Shown: piece after piece, positions 1 to 7,495 of the stretch
Layout: the number at the start of each line of letters is the position of its first letter
Numbering within the stretch: the first letter of the stretch is position 1
Assembly (NCBI GenBank): GCA_020425835.1
Contig: JAGQRC010000023.1
Span: 1-14,340 of the forward strand
DNA length: 14,340 nt
Reading direction: 5' to 3'
DNA from: Planctomycetota bacterium
GTDB taxonomy: Bacteria; Planctomycetota; UBA8108; UBA1146; JAJFFE01
The notes under the pieces: model-generated
The model's database searches: none
Told to the model about the DNA's origin: nothing
Seen by the model: only the letters and a program-made list of their open reading frames with translations
Program-made: the position numbers and the translations under genes

Positions 1-1
1 G

Positions 2-232
2 GCGATCGCCGTCGGCGACTGCAGCGCGGACGGAACGACCGACGTCGGCGACGCCATCGCCCTGGCGACCTACCTCTTCGAGGGAGGCGCCGCTCCGGCC
101 TGCCTGCGCACGTGCGACGCGAACGGTGACGGCGCGGCGGACCTCGGCGACGTGGTCTATCTGCTCCAGCACCTGTTCGGAAGCGGGGCGACTCCGGTCG
201 CCGCCGCCGCCTGCTCGTCGTGCGATCTGTGA
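2..232 (+). CDS. C-terminal fragment of a dockerin-repeat secreted protein (5' end outside window)
   Basis: This is the last 76 codons of a protein that begins before the window, read in the frame starting at base 2 and ending with TGA at 230-232. Two EF-hand-like, dockerin type I-like calcium loops are visible: DCSADGTTDVGD and DANGDGAADLGD, each followed by a helix (IALATYLF, VVYLLQHLF). The chain ends in a short Ala/Cys-rich tail (ACSSCDL). The same architecture ends the secreted hydrolase-like protein at 10581-12248. Such repeats are common at the C-termini of planctomycete-type extracellular proteins, where they may bind calcium and hold the protein in a complex or at the surface. No cohesin partner is visible here. 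The catalytic or binding part lies upstream, so the protein's function cannot be stated. A strong terminator follows. Confidence 0.85.
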   Translation, partial: AIAVGDCSADGTTDVGDAIALATYLFEGGAAPACLRTCDANGDGAADLGDVVYLLQHLFGSGATPVAAAACSSCDL

Positions 233-263
233 TCTCTGCCTGAGCGCCCGAGTCATCAGGTCG

Positions 264-301
264 AAGAGCCCTCGTCCTTCACACGGACGGGGGCTCTTTT
301 C
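264..301 (+). terminator. Intrinsic terminator after the dockerin-tailed gene
   Basis: Bases 264-277 pair with 285-298 in an uninterrupted 14-bp stem that contains one T-G wobble. The loop is the 7-nt TTCACAC, and a run of T ends at 300. It lies 31 bases after the TGA at 230-232 and separates the dockerin-tailed gene from the ligD homologue. Confidence 0.9.
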
Positions 302-323
302 ATGGCCGCGGAAGCCTCTCGGT

Positions 324-352
324 TTGACGGCTCGCCCGTCGAGACGGAGAAT
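324..352 (+). promoter_or_regulatory. Possible sigma70-like promoter for the ligD-SDR pair
   Basis: TTGACG at 324-329 (five of six matches to the -35 consensus) is followed after 17 bases by GAGAAT at 347-352 (four of six). It lies just after the terminator at 264-301, where a new promoter is expected. Transcription would start at about the A of the ATG at 360, giving a leaderless or near-leaderless message. The -10 candidate also overlaps the GGAG at 346-349 that would serve as ribosome binding site, so both elements cannot work as drawn from the same transcript. Confidence 0.3.
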
Positions 353-359
353 CGACGGC

Positions 360-2438
360 ATGCCGGACGAGCTCTCGATCGACGACTACCGCCGCAAGCG
401 CGACTTCGCCAAGACGCCGGAGCCCGCCCCCGAGTCCGGTCGCGAGCGCACGGGGCCGCCCGTCTTCGTGATCCACCGCCACGAAGCGCGAAGGCTCCAC
501 TACGACCTGCGCCTCGAGATGGACGGCGTCCTGAAGAGCTGGGCCGTCCCCAAGGGTTTCTCGTTCGACCCCTCCGACAAGCACCTCGCCGTCCGCACCG
601 AGGACCATCCGATCGAGTACGAGGACTTCGACGGAGTGATCCCCAAGGGTCAGTACGGCGCCGGCACCATGACGATCTGGGACAAGGGCACCTTCGAGCT
701 CGCCAAGGGGAACGACGATCACCTCGCGGCGCTCGCCGAGGGCAAGCTCGAGGTCCGTTTGTTCGGGCACCGTCTGCGCGGCGAGTGGCACATGGTGAAG
801 ACCAACCGGGATGAGAAGGACTGGTTGCTCTTCAAGTACCGCGATCGGTACGCGCGGCCGAAGGGCGAGCCGCTCTTCCCGCTCGATCTCGCCGACGCCC
901 CCCGCGCGCCGATGCCTGCTCGCCCTCGAGCCCGACGCGCCGAAACGGAACGCGAGCCCTTCTCCGACGCGGAGTGGGTCTTCGAGCTGGAGTTCGACGG
1001 TCTGCGACTCCTGGTGCGCAAGAGCGGCGACGAGCTCCGCTTCCTCGACCGCGACGGCAAGGCGCTGAAGATAGAGTTGGGCTCGGTGACACACGAACTC
1101 CGTCGTCTTCGCGTGGAGGACGCCGTCCTGGACGGGGTTCTCGTCGCGCTCGACGCCAACGGCCGACCGGATCGGCGACGACTCGATCGCTGCCTTCGCA
1201 CGGGAGAGACGGGAGCGCTGACGCTCTACCTCTTCGACCTCCTGCACTACGAGGAGTGGCGGCTCGATCGCGTGCCGTTGATCGATCGCAAACGCGCGCT
1301 CCGCAGCCTGATCCCATCCGAGTTCGGCCAGGTCCTCTACGTCGACCACGTCGCGGAGCGCGGCGAAGAGCTGTTCGACGTGGTCCGCAGCGGAGGGTTG
1401 CGCGGCGTGATCGCCAAGCGAGCCCAGAGCGGCCTCGGGCGGAAGGCGGCAGACGCGTGGATCCGAATCTCCGCGCCCGACGACTCCGCGGCGAAGCGTT
1501 CGAACCTGCTGACGAAGCTCGCGAAATCGGCAGGGACGCGAAAGATCCGCGCTCGTGTCCAGCTCACCAATCCGCAGAAGGTCTACTGGCCGAACGAGGG
1601 GATCACCAAGGGGCAGCTCCTCGACTACTACGATCGGATCGCCGACACGATCCTCCCCTACCTGCGCGATCGCCCCCTGCACCTCCGTCGATTCCCGGAG
1701 GGCATCGACGGGCAGCACTTCTACCACAAGAACCTGACCCATCAGGTTCCCGACTGGGTCGCGACGGCCAAGGTCAAGGATGACGAGCAGGGTGAGGAGG
1801 TGCGCTACGTGATGTGCAACGATCGCGACACGTTGCTCTATCTCGTCAATCTCGGGAGCATCGATCTCCACCCGTGGATGTCGCGCGCCGATGCGTTGCT
1901 CGAGCCGGACTACGGTGTTCTCGATCTCGACCCTGCGGGCAAGGAGTTCGGGCCGCAGGTTGTCGTCTTGGCGCGGACGATCGGGAAGGTCCTCCGCGGA
2001 GCCGGGGTCGAGCCGTTGTTGAAGACCTCCGGCGCGAGCGGGATGCACATCGTCATCCCGGTCGTGCGCCGCTACACCTACGAGCAGGTGCGGACCTTCT
2101 GCGAGATCGTCGCGCGCTGGGTGGTCCGCGAGCATCGCGACATCGCCACTGTCGAGCGCTCGGTCGCTCAGCGGCAAGGCAAGGTCTACATCGACTTCAT
2201 GCAGAACTTTCGCGGTCAGACCGTGGTCCCTCCCTATGTCGTTCGACCGGTGCCGGGGGCGACCGTGTCGACTCCGCTCGACTGGGATGAACTGCAGGGC
2301 GACATCCACCCGAGCCGGTTCACGATGTTCGACCTCCCCCGTCGGCTCGAGGAGAGGGGCGACCTGTTCCGCCCGCTGTTGACCAATCCCTACGACCTCG
2401 CGCCGGTGCTCGCGGCCCTGTCCGAGAACTTCGAATGA
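360..2438 (+). CDS. ligD: LigD-type NHEJ protein: phosphoesterase, degenerate ligase and polymerase domains
   Basis: Homologue of the bacterial non-homologous end-joining protein LigD, 692 residues. The ATG at 360 is chosen because a GGAG sits at 346-349 and the PE domain starts normally there; the frame is open further upstream without homology. Residues 1-170 are the 3'-phosphoesterase domain. H41, H47, D49, R51, S60, K65, E81, H83 and Y87 align with its known active site. Residues 200-375 resemble the ATP-dependent ligase nucleotidyltransferase domain, but motif I reads ELEFDG with E211 in place of the nucleophilic lysine. Motif III is DGV (258-260), motif IV starts RG instead of EG (348-349), and motif V KxK is R-I-S (369-371). 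The OB-fold is absent. Residues 397-692 are the archaeo-eukaryotic primase-type polymerase domain with D522-L-D524, H563 and D612 intact. The domain order matches Pseudomonas LigD, which is about 840 residues. Predicted role is end processing and gap filling in double-strand break repair, without self-ligation. No Ku gene is in the window. The stop overlaps the next start (ATGA). Confidence 0.93.
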   Translation: MPDELSIDDYRRKRDFAKTPEPAPESGRERTGPPVFVIHRHEARRLHYDLRLEMDGVLKSWAVPKGFSFDPSDKHLAVRTEDHPIEYEDFDGVIPKGQYGAGTMTIWDKGTFELAKGNDDHLAALAEGKLEVRLFGHRLRGEWHMVKTNRDEKDWLLFKYRDRYARPKGEPLFPLDLADAPRAPMPARPRARRAETEREPFSDAEWVFELEFDGLRLLVRKSGDELRFLDRDGKALKIELGSVTHELRRLRVEDAVLDGVLVALDANGRPDRRRLDRCLRTGETGALTLYLFDLLHYEEWRLDRVPLIDRKRALRSLIPSEFGQVLYVDHVAERGEELFDVVRSGGLRGVIAKRAQSGLGRKAADAWIRISAPDDSAAKRSNLLTKLAKSAGTRKIRARVQLTNPQKVYWPNEGITKGQLLDYYDRIADTILPYLRDRPLHLRRFPEGIDGQHFYHKNLTHQVPDWVATAKVKDDEQGEEVRYVMCNDRDTLLYLVNLGSIDLHPWMSRADALLEPDYGVLDLDPAGKEFGPQVVVLARTIGKVLRGAGVEPLLKTSGASGMHIVIPVVRRYTYEQVRTFCEIVARWVVREHRDIATVERSVAQRQGKVYIDFMQNFRGQTVVPPYVVRPVPGATVSTPLDWDELQGDIHPSRFTMFDLPRRLEERGDLFRPLLTNPYDLAPVLAALSENFE

Positions 2439-3136
2439 GCATGGAGTCCAGCTCGAGCACGACACGAACGATCGTCGTCACCGGCTGCACGCGCGGCCTC
2501 GGACGTGAGCTGGTGAACGGCTTCGCGCGGATCGGGCATCGCGTCATCGGCTGCGGGCGGAACGCCGAAAGAATCGCGGAGCTGACCGCGATCCACGGAG
2601 TCCCGCACCGCTTCGACCGCGTCGACGTCGGGTCGGACCGCGAGGTCGAGGCGTGGGCGTCGAGCGTGTTGAGCACCGGGGAAGCGCCCGACCTCGTGAT
2701 CAACAACGCCGCGCTGATCAACCGGACGGCGCCCCTCTGGCGCGTCCCCGCCGAGGAGTTCGATGGACTGACGCGCGTCAACCTGAACGGCATCGCCAGC
2801 GTCGTGCGTCACTTCGCTCCGGCCATGATCGATCGGGGACGCGGAGTCTTCGCGAACCTCAGCTCCGGTTGGGGACGGTCGACGTCACCCGGAGTGGCCC
2901 CCTACTGCACCACCAAGTGGGGCGTCGAAGGTCTCTCCCGCGCCCTCGCGGATGACCTGCCCGCGGGCCTCGCATCGGTCGCCGTCAATCCGGGAATCAT
3001 CGACACCGACATGCTCCGCGTCTCCTTCGGCGAGACGGCCGGGCACTACGAGACGCCTGCCGAGTGGGCGGAGCGAGCGGTGCCGTTCTTCCTGGGGCTC
3101 TCGGCCGCCGACAACGGTGCCGCTCTCTCCATCTGA
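2435..3136 (+). CDS. Short-chain dehydrogenase/reductase (SDR), substrate unknown
   Basis: Classical SDR of 233 residues with a Rossmann fold and NAD(P) binding. TGCTRGLG (16-23) is the cofactor glycine motif and NNAA (90-93) the structural motif. N117, S144, Y157 and K161 form the catalytic tetrad with normal spacing. NPG (185-187) follows, and the chain ends NGAALSI, the usual SDR C-terminus. R42 after the second strand is compatible with NADP(H) preference, which is an inference. The ATG at 2435 shares ATGA with the ligD stop, implying translational coupling; a second ATG at 2441 is an alternative start. The pairing with a repair protein gives no clear metabolic clue, and the substrate cannot be read from the sequence. 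Confidence 0.9.
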   Translation: MSMESSSSTTRTIVVTGCTRGLGRELVNGFARIGHRVIGCGRNAERIAELTAIHGVPHRFDRVDVGSDREVEAWASSVLSTGEAPDLVINNAALINRTAPLWRVPAEEFDGLTRVNLNGIASVVRHFAPAMIDRGRGVFANLSSGWGRSTSPGVAPYCTTKWGVEGLSRALADDLPAGLASVAVNPGIIDTDMLRVSFGETAGHYETPAEWAERAVPFFLGLSAADNGAALSI

Positions 3137-3221
3137 ACGGTTTCCCCTGTGAGCACCACCGAGGGGTTCGACGCTGCGTCGGGTGCCCACCCGGCATCCG
3201 TGGCATTCCCTCGCTCCGGAC

Positions 3222-3249
3222 TGGACCCCGCGCGTCCGAGCCCTATATT
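3222..3249 (+). promoter_or_regulatory. Likely promoter of the epimerase-tetR operon
   Basis: TATATT at 3244-3249 is a good -10 hexamer and stands out in this GC-rich sequence. A weaker -35 candidate, TGGACC at 3222-3227, lies 16 bases upstream. The expected start near 3256 gives a leader of about 29 nt with GGAG at 3272-3275. The -10 overlaps the palindrome at 3248-3261. Confidence 0.5.
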
Positions 3250-3261
3250 GAACGCGTTCAA
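3248..3261. promoter_or_regulatory. Perfect 14-bp palindrome, candidate TetR-family operator
   Basis: TTGAACGCGTTCAA is its own reverse complement. It overlaps the likely -10 box and start point of an operon whose second gene is a TetR regulator (4247-4933). TetR-family dimers bind such short palindromes, often ones bounded by TTGA/TCAA, and commonly repress their own operon. The assignment is inferred from position and symmetry. Confidence 0.6.
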
Positions 3262-3284
3262 CTTCTCGAACGGAGCCTCTCCGG

Positions 3285-4250
3285 ATGACCGGACACTGGG
3301 TGATCGTCGGGGGCTCGGGGTTCCTCGGTCGGACGCTGATTCGTGGATCGACGGTTCCGATCACCGTCATCGCGCGAGGGACGGTGTCGGCGAGCCGTCC
3401 GGTCTCCGTCGAGTCATGGGATGGGGAGACGCTCGGTCCTTGGGTCGATCGGCTCGATGGTGCGGCGGTGCTCGTCAATCTCTGCGGTCGCTCCGTCGAT
3501 TGCCGATACGACGACCGACGGCGACGGGAGATCCTCGAGTCGCGCGTCCGATCGACGCAGGTGTTGCGCGATGCGGTGTCGGCTTGCGCGTCTCCCCCAC
3601 CTGTCTGGTTGAACGCGAGCACGGCGACGATCTACCGACACGCGCTCGACCGTTCGCAGGATGAGCCGACGGGTGACCTCGGCGTCGGCTTCTCGGTCGG
3701 CGTCGCGCGGGCGTGGGAGGAGACCCTTCTTGCGGGAGAGCTGCCGCGGACGCGGCGCGTCGCACTGCGCACCTCGTTCGTCCTCGGCAGCGAACCGGGT
3801 GGGGCGCTGGCCATCCTGTCCCGTCTGGCTCGTTGGGGGCTGGGCGGCGAGCAAGGACCGGGCAATCAGTACGTGAGTTGGATCCACGAACACGACTGGG
3901 TCCGCGCCGTCCGGTTCATCGTCGAACGCGATGCGCTCGCGGGACCGGTCAACCTCACCTCGCCGACGCCGGTCCCGAACCACCAGTTCATGGCGGCGCT
4001 GCGCCGCGCGGCGCGTCGACCGTTCGGCCTCCCGACGCCGACCACGCTGCTCCGGCTCGGCGCGGTGGTCCTGCGAACGGAGCCCGAGCTCCTCCTCAAG
4101 AGTCGTCGCGTCGTGCCCACTCGACTCCTCGACGCCGGGTTCCGGTTCGCCTTCCCCGAGATCGATGCTGCGCTCGAGCATCTCCTCCGTCGGGAGAAAC
4201 GGTTGGCGGAGTGGGAGTCGCGACCCGCTCTGGAATCGACTCCGGAATGA
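3285..4250 (+). CDS. TIGR01777-family (YfcH/SDR39U1-like) NAD-dependent epimerase
   Basis: Atypical extended SDR of 321 residues in the TIGR01777 family (E. coli YfcH, human SDR39U1). The N-terminal cofactor loop is GGSGFLG (9-15). A family-typical segment WLNASTATIYRHA spans 108-120, and WIHEHDW at 199-205 matches the conserved region after the Rossmann core. Residues from about 250 to 298 form the DUF1731 C-terminal domain, seen as a proline/leucine pattern that includes LLKSRRVVPTRLLDAGF. The length is close to the family norm of about 300. GGAG at 3272-3275 supports the ATG at 3285 with a 9-nt spacing. The physiological substrate of the family is not established. Its stop overlaps the tetR start (ATGA), so it is probably co-transcribed with and controlled by that regulator. 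Confidence 0.9.
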   Translation: MTGHWVIVGGSGFLGRTLIRGSTVPITVIARGTVSASRPVSVESWDGETLGPWVDRLDGAAVLVNLCGRSVDCRYDDRRRREILESRVRSTQVLRDAVSACASPPPVWLNASTATIYRHALDRSQDEPTGDLGVGFSVGVARAWEETLLAGELPRTRRVALRTSFVLGSEPGGALAILSRLARWGLGGEQGPGNQYVSWIHEHDWVRAVRFIVERDALAGPVNLTSPTPVPNHQFMAALRRAARRPFGLPTPTTLLRLGAVVLRTEPELLLKSRRVVPTRLLDAGFRFAFPEIDAALEHLLRREKRLAEWESRPALESTPE

Positions 4251-4933
4251 GCCCGAAGGATGGAGACTCGACGCCCACCGCGCGCGGCGAGGAGAAGCGA
4301 CAGCTCATTCTGGACGCGGCGCTCGCACTCTTCCGAGATCAGGGCTACGAGAAGACGACGATGCGCGCCATCGCCGAGGCGTCCGGTGTCGCGGTCGGCA
4401 ACGCGTACTACTACTTCGCCTCGAAGGAGGAGCTGGTCCAGGAGTTCTACCGCGAGCTCGTCGAGGAGCACGCCGCGCGTTGCGCCCCGATCTTCGCCGC
4501 CGAACGCTCCTTCGAGGAGCGGCTCCGACGTGTCCTGACCGCCAAGATCGAGCTCGCTCAACCGTTCCAGGAACTCTCTGCGGTGCTCTTCCGAACGGCC
4601 GCCAACCCGACGAGCACCCTCAACCCGTTGAGCGAGTCGTCGGCGCCGCCGCGGCTCGAGAGCCGCGGGATCTTCGAAGAGCTGGTCGAAGGCTCCCGGA
4701 AGCGCCCCCCCCGCGATCTGCGCGCGGTGCTCCCGGATCTGCTGTGGCTCCTCCAGATGGGCATCATCTTCTTCTGGATCCACGACTGCTCGCCCAAGGC
4801 GCGACGAACGCATCAGCTGATCGACATCTCCAGCAAGCTGATGAGCCGGTCGCTGACCCTCCTCGATCTCCCGGGGGCGGGCGGAGTGCGGCGTCTCGTG
4901 ATCTCCGCGGTTCGAGTGCTGCTCGAGCGATGA
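4247..4933 (+). CDS. TetR/AcrR-family transcriptional regulator
   Basis: A 228-residue regulator with the standard layout: an N-terminal tri-helical DNA-binding domain and a larger all-helical ligand/dimer domain. Helix 1 is about residues 17-32 (RQLILDAALALFRDQGY). The helix-turn-helix runs about 37-57 (TTMRAIAEASGVAVGNAYYYF) and is followed by the family-typical SKEEL (59-63). Residues 100-228 give no recognisable ligand signature but contain a hydrophobic Trp/Leu/Ile segment (LLWLLQMGIIFFWIHD). The ATG at 4247 overlaps the upstream stop, with no strong Shine-Dalgarno, so translational coupling is likely. It probably represses its own operon through the palindrome at 3248-3261. The inducer is unknown. 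Confidence 0.92.
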   Translation: MSPKDGDSTPTARGEEKRQLILDAALALFRDQGYEKTTMRAIAEASGVAVGNAYYYFASKEELVQEFYRELVEEHAARCAPIFAAERSFEERLRRVLTAKIELAQPFQELSAVLFRTAANPTSTLNPLSESSAPPRLESRGIFEELVEGSRKRPPRDLRAVLPDLLWLLQMGIIFFWIHDCSPKARRTHQLIDISSKLMSRSLTLLDLPGAGGVRRLVISAVRVLLER

Positions 4934-4970
4934 CCCGAGGAGGCTGTCGGACTCCCGGATCGATGGAGAA

Positions 4971-4995
4971 CGCCCCGGCGGAGTCCACCGGGGCG
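4971..4995. terminator. Hairpin terminator between convergent tetR and the EF-hand gene
   Basis: CGCCCCGG (4971-4978) pairs perfectly with CCGGGGCG (4988-4995) around a 9-nt loop. It lies 37 nt after the tetR stop and 34 nt before (in + coordinates) the stop of the - strand gene at 5030. It could therefore serve both directions. The T-tracts are poor (TCTTC on the + strand, TTCTCC on the - strand), so efficiency is uncertain. Confidence 0.6.
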
Positions 4996-5029
4996 TCTTC
5001 GATTCTCGATCTTCGTCGGAGGCGCAGCC

Positions 5030-7228
5030 CTACTTGGGCTCGCCTTCACCCTTCGGGGCGTCACCGCCGCCGTCGTCCGCCGTCTTCTCCTTCGCCGGAG
5101 GCTTCGGGAGCCAGTCCGGCCAGTGCTCTTCCGCGACTCGGAAGTGCCACAAGCCGAAGAGGATTCCGGCGAGGATCAACAGGAAGAGGATCAGCCGCGG
5201 CCAGATGCTCTTCTTCGGTGCGTACGGATCCTTCAGCGAACGCTGCGAGCCCGGGGGCAGGAAGGGCAGTCCGGTGAGCGCGGTGCCCAACGGGATGTTG
5301 ACCTTGGTCAGCGCGTTGACCGCCCATCCGTTGGCGTCGAGGATCGGACCGAGGTTGCGCTGCCGGAGCTTGAGCCAGGCGATCACCATCGACGGGCCGG
5401 AGATCGCGAGGAGCACTCCGATCAACACCAACGGGAGCTTCCACCACTCCATGCCGGAGAGCGCTCCGAACACTCCCGCGAGCGCTGCGGTGATACCACC
5501 GACGGCGACGCCGAGAGCGGCGATCGTGCCGACGTCGAACTTCGGTTTTTCCTTCGGGGCCTCGCCCTTCGCGGCGTCTCCGGCCGCGGTTGCGGCGCTC
5601 TGGAGCTTCGAAGAGGCCGCGGCATCGGCGGCCGCCGCCTTCTTCGCGATGCTCTCCTCGATCCAACGGAGCAGCTTCTTGTACGGCGACCAGAACGCTT
5701 GGCGAATACTGATCGGGTTGTCGATGATCTTCGTGATCTTCGCATCCCAGTCCCGACCGTCGCGGTCGTAGAACAGACCGTTACGACCGACGAACAGGTT
5801 GTCGGAATCTCCCGAGGTGAACGCGCAAGCGACGGTCATCTTCTCGCCCGAGGGTCGCGTGCAATCGACGTAGGCGAGGTAAGTCTTCGCCATGGCCGCG
5901 AGCCCGCTGTGCTGGCCGGCGTCCGCCACCTTGATGCAGAGCTCGCAGGCGCGGCCATCCAGATAGAGCGTGCCCGCCTGGAAGATCGCCGCCTCGCGCG
6001 AGTAGAAGTGCGTGAACGAGACGAAGTTGTTGAGGAGCGTGTGGAGGTCGCGGCAGTAGCGCGCGAGCCGCTCGACCTGCGCGGCACCCTCCACCTCCTT
6101 CGCGAGCGCGAGGTCGGCATCGATGCACTTGCCCAGCACCTCGCGGACGTTGCCCCCGGTGATCGCTCGAACTCGATCGATACCGAGCGGCTCGACGGTC
6201 GCGCCCTTCTTGCTCGATGCCCACTTGCGGTACGGAGCGAGCTTCGCCTTGAGTTCGAGCCACGCCGCCTCGGTCAAGCTGTCGCTCCCGACCACGTCGC
6301 GGAGCGCCGCAGCGGCACCCGCCCAGGCCGGGTTGACGCCGCGCTCGAGGGGCAACGGCTTGTCCGCCTCGATCGTCGCCAACGGAAACCCGGCGACCTC
6401 GTCGGCGGTGATCTTCAAGTCCTGCGCGGCGAGTGCCAGGTAGTCCTCCTCGCCGCGATTGAGCGCGGCGACCGCACGCGAATCGAAAGCGGCGAGCCGA
6501 CAGCGCGCGAAGTAGTCGTCGACCTTCGCCTCGATCTTCTCGACGACCGCCGCCGCCTTGGCCGTCTTGTCCCCCATCGGGAGGATCTTGCCGGCGTCCG
6601 ACTCCGCTTCCTTGTGCCAAGCATCGAAGGCGGCACACTCCGCGAAGAACTTGTCGACGGTGCCCTTGTCGAAGCCCATCGCGCCGGAGAGGTCGGGCAC
6701 GCCGCCCGTGCACTTGATGACGTCCTCGGCCACGGCGCGCAGCGTGTCATCGTCGATCGACGCCGCGGGAACGACGCCGTCGCCGTTGTACTTGCCCTTC
6801 CGGACCAGCTCGGTCGCCTGACTGGCGTCCTCCACGGAGATCGAGGTCTCGTCCGGCTTCCCGAGCCCCGACAACACGTGCTTCGCGGACGCGAGGAGCT
6901 GCTTGCCATCCGGCGTAGAGGTGTTGATCGCGCTCAGCGAGACGGAATCCCGCCCCTTCACGAGCTCGTCGGGGCTCTTCAGCACCTCGCCGAGCCACTG
7001 CGTGGCCGCGACGATCTCCGGCGCGCGAACGCGTCCGTCGTCGTCGGTGTCCAACAGATCCAGCGTGCGTTCATCGAAGTGAAGCCCCTGGACCGGACAA
7101 CTCAACGCCACCCACAGCTTCTGGTCGAGCTGATCGAGATGAACGATGTCGGCGCCCTTGTCGAGACGCACCTGGTCGACCCCGCCGGCTCGGTAGAAGC
7201 TCCATCGATGTGAAGCTGTCTTCCCCAT
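5030..7228 (-). CDS. Large EF-hand protein with three C-terminal membrane segments, function unknown
   Basis: A 732-residue protein. It resembles hypothetical proteins described only as EF-hand proteins in Bacteroidota and planctomycete-like bacteria; that likeness is from memory. D60-E71 (DTDDDGRVRAPE) is a complete canonical 12-residue calcium loop. A second, degenerate loop is at 146-157 (KYNGDGVVPAAS), lacking the first Asp and final Glu. Residues 160-520 form a long, mostly helical soluble region with a CxxC at 428-431. An Ala/Lys-rich linker (about 530-563) leads to three hydrophobic segments at about 566-590, 596-619 and 676-696, then a charged Gly/Lys/Glu tail. There is no signal peptide, so the large N-terminal part probably stays in the cytoplasm, anchored from its C-terminus. 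No strong Shine-Dalgarno precedes the ATG at 7228. Possible calcium sensing is inferred only from the loop. Confidence 0.85.
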   Translation of the reverse strand: MGKTASHRWSFYRAGGVDQVRLDKGADIVHLDQLDQKLWVALSCPVQGLHFDERTLDLLDTDDDGRVRAPEIVAATQWLGEVLKSPDELVKGRDSVSLSAINTSTPDGKQLLASAKHVLSGLGKPDETSISVEDASQATELVRKGKYNGDGVVPAASIDDDTLRAVAEDVIKCTGGVPDLSGAMGFDKGTVDKFFAECAAFDAWHKEAESDAGKILPMGDKTAKAAAVVEKIEAKVDDYFARCRLAAFDSRAVAALNRGEEDYLALAAQDLKITADEVAGFPLATIEADKPLPLERGVNPAWAGAAAALRDVVGSDSLTEAAWLELKAKLAPYRKWASSKKGATVEPLGIDRVRAITGGNVREVLGKCIDADLALAKEVEGAAQVERLARYCRDLHTLLNNFVSFTHFYSREAAIFQAGTLYLDGRACELCIKVADAGQHSGLAAMAKTYLAYVDCTRPSGEKMTVACAFTSGDSDNLFVGRNGLFYDRDGRDWDAKITKIIDNPISIRQAFWSPYKKLLRWIEESIAKKAAAADAAASSKLQSAATAAGDAAKGEAPKEKPKFDVGTIAALGVAVGGITAALAGVFGALSGMEWWKLPLVLIGVLLAISGPSMVIAWLKLRQRNLGPILDANGWAVNALTKVNIPLGTALTGLPFLPPGSQRSLKDPYAPKKSIWPRLILFLLILAGILFGLWHFRVAEEHWPDWLPKPPAKEKTADDGGGDAPKGEGEPK

Positions 7229-7418
7229 TGGTACTCGTTTCTAGTGGCCCTGGCTGCAAACGGAGAGGGTGGGACCCGGTGCCGACGGAACGCCAACTAT
7301 TCAGGTGTTCGCGACGGAGGATCGGATGCGATCGCCCCGGAGTGAGCCGCCCCGGAAACCCCTGAGCTTTCGAAAACTCGGGACGAAAGTCAAGGTGCGA
7401 CTAGGCCGTTCCAACGAG

Positions 7419-7438
7419 GATGTCACCCCGGGGACATC
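7419..7438. repeat. Inverted repeat in the clp to EF-hand intergenic region
   Basis: GATGTC (7419-7424) is mirrored by GACATC (7433-7438). The centre contains CCCCGGGG, so the 20-bp site is almost fully symmetric. It lies 15 bases from the hairpin at 7453-7472 and about 190 bases upstream of the EF-hand gene start. It could be part of a termination structure or a regulator binding site; the sequence does not decide. Confidence 0.4.
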
Positions 7439-7452
7439 GACCTCGCCCACCG

Positions 7453-7472
7453 CCTCCGGGACAACCCGGAGG
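7453..7472 (-). terminator. Stem-loop after the FHA-clp pair
   Basis: CCTCCGGG (7453-7460) pairs perfectly with CCCGGAGG (7465-7472) around a 4-nt loop, a compact 8-bp GC-rich hairpin. In the direction of the Clp gene it begins 23 nt past the stop codon. No T-run follows on the - strand, so it is either a weak terminator or an mRNA 3'-end stabiliser. Confidence 0.5.
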
Positions 7473-7495
7473 GCAGGACGGAAAAGGTCCCGAGC

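Noticed and set aside
126..359. N-terminal extension of the LigD frame back to an ATG at 126
   Set aside because: It overlaps the dockerin-tailed gene and crosses the terminator at 264-301. The PE domain starts normally from 360, which has a ribosome binding site.
300..2465. A 721-codon open frame on the - strand opposite ligD, and similar long antisense frames at 5123-7213 and 8375-9781
   Set aside because: They are mirror frames of well-recognised genes in GC-rich DNA. Their translations are low-complexity Arg/Glu/Val-rich with no domain motifs.
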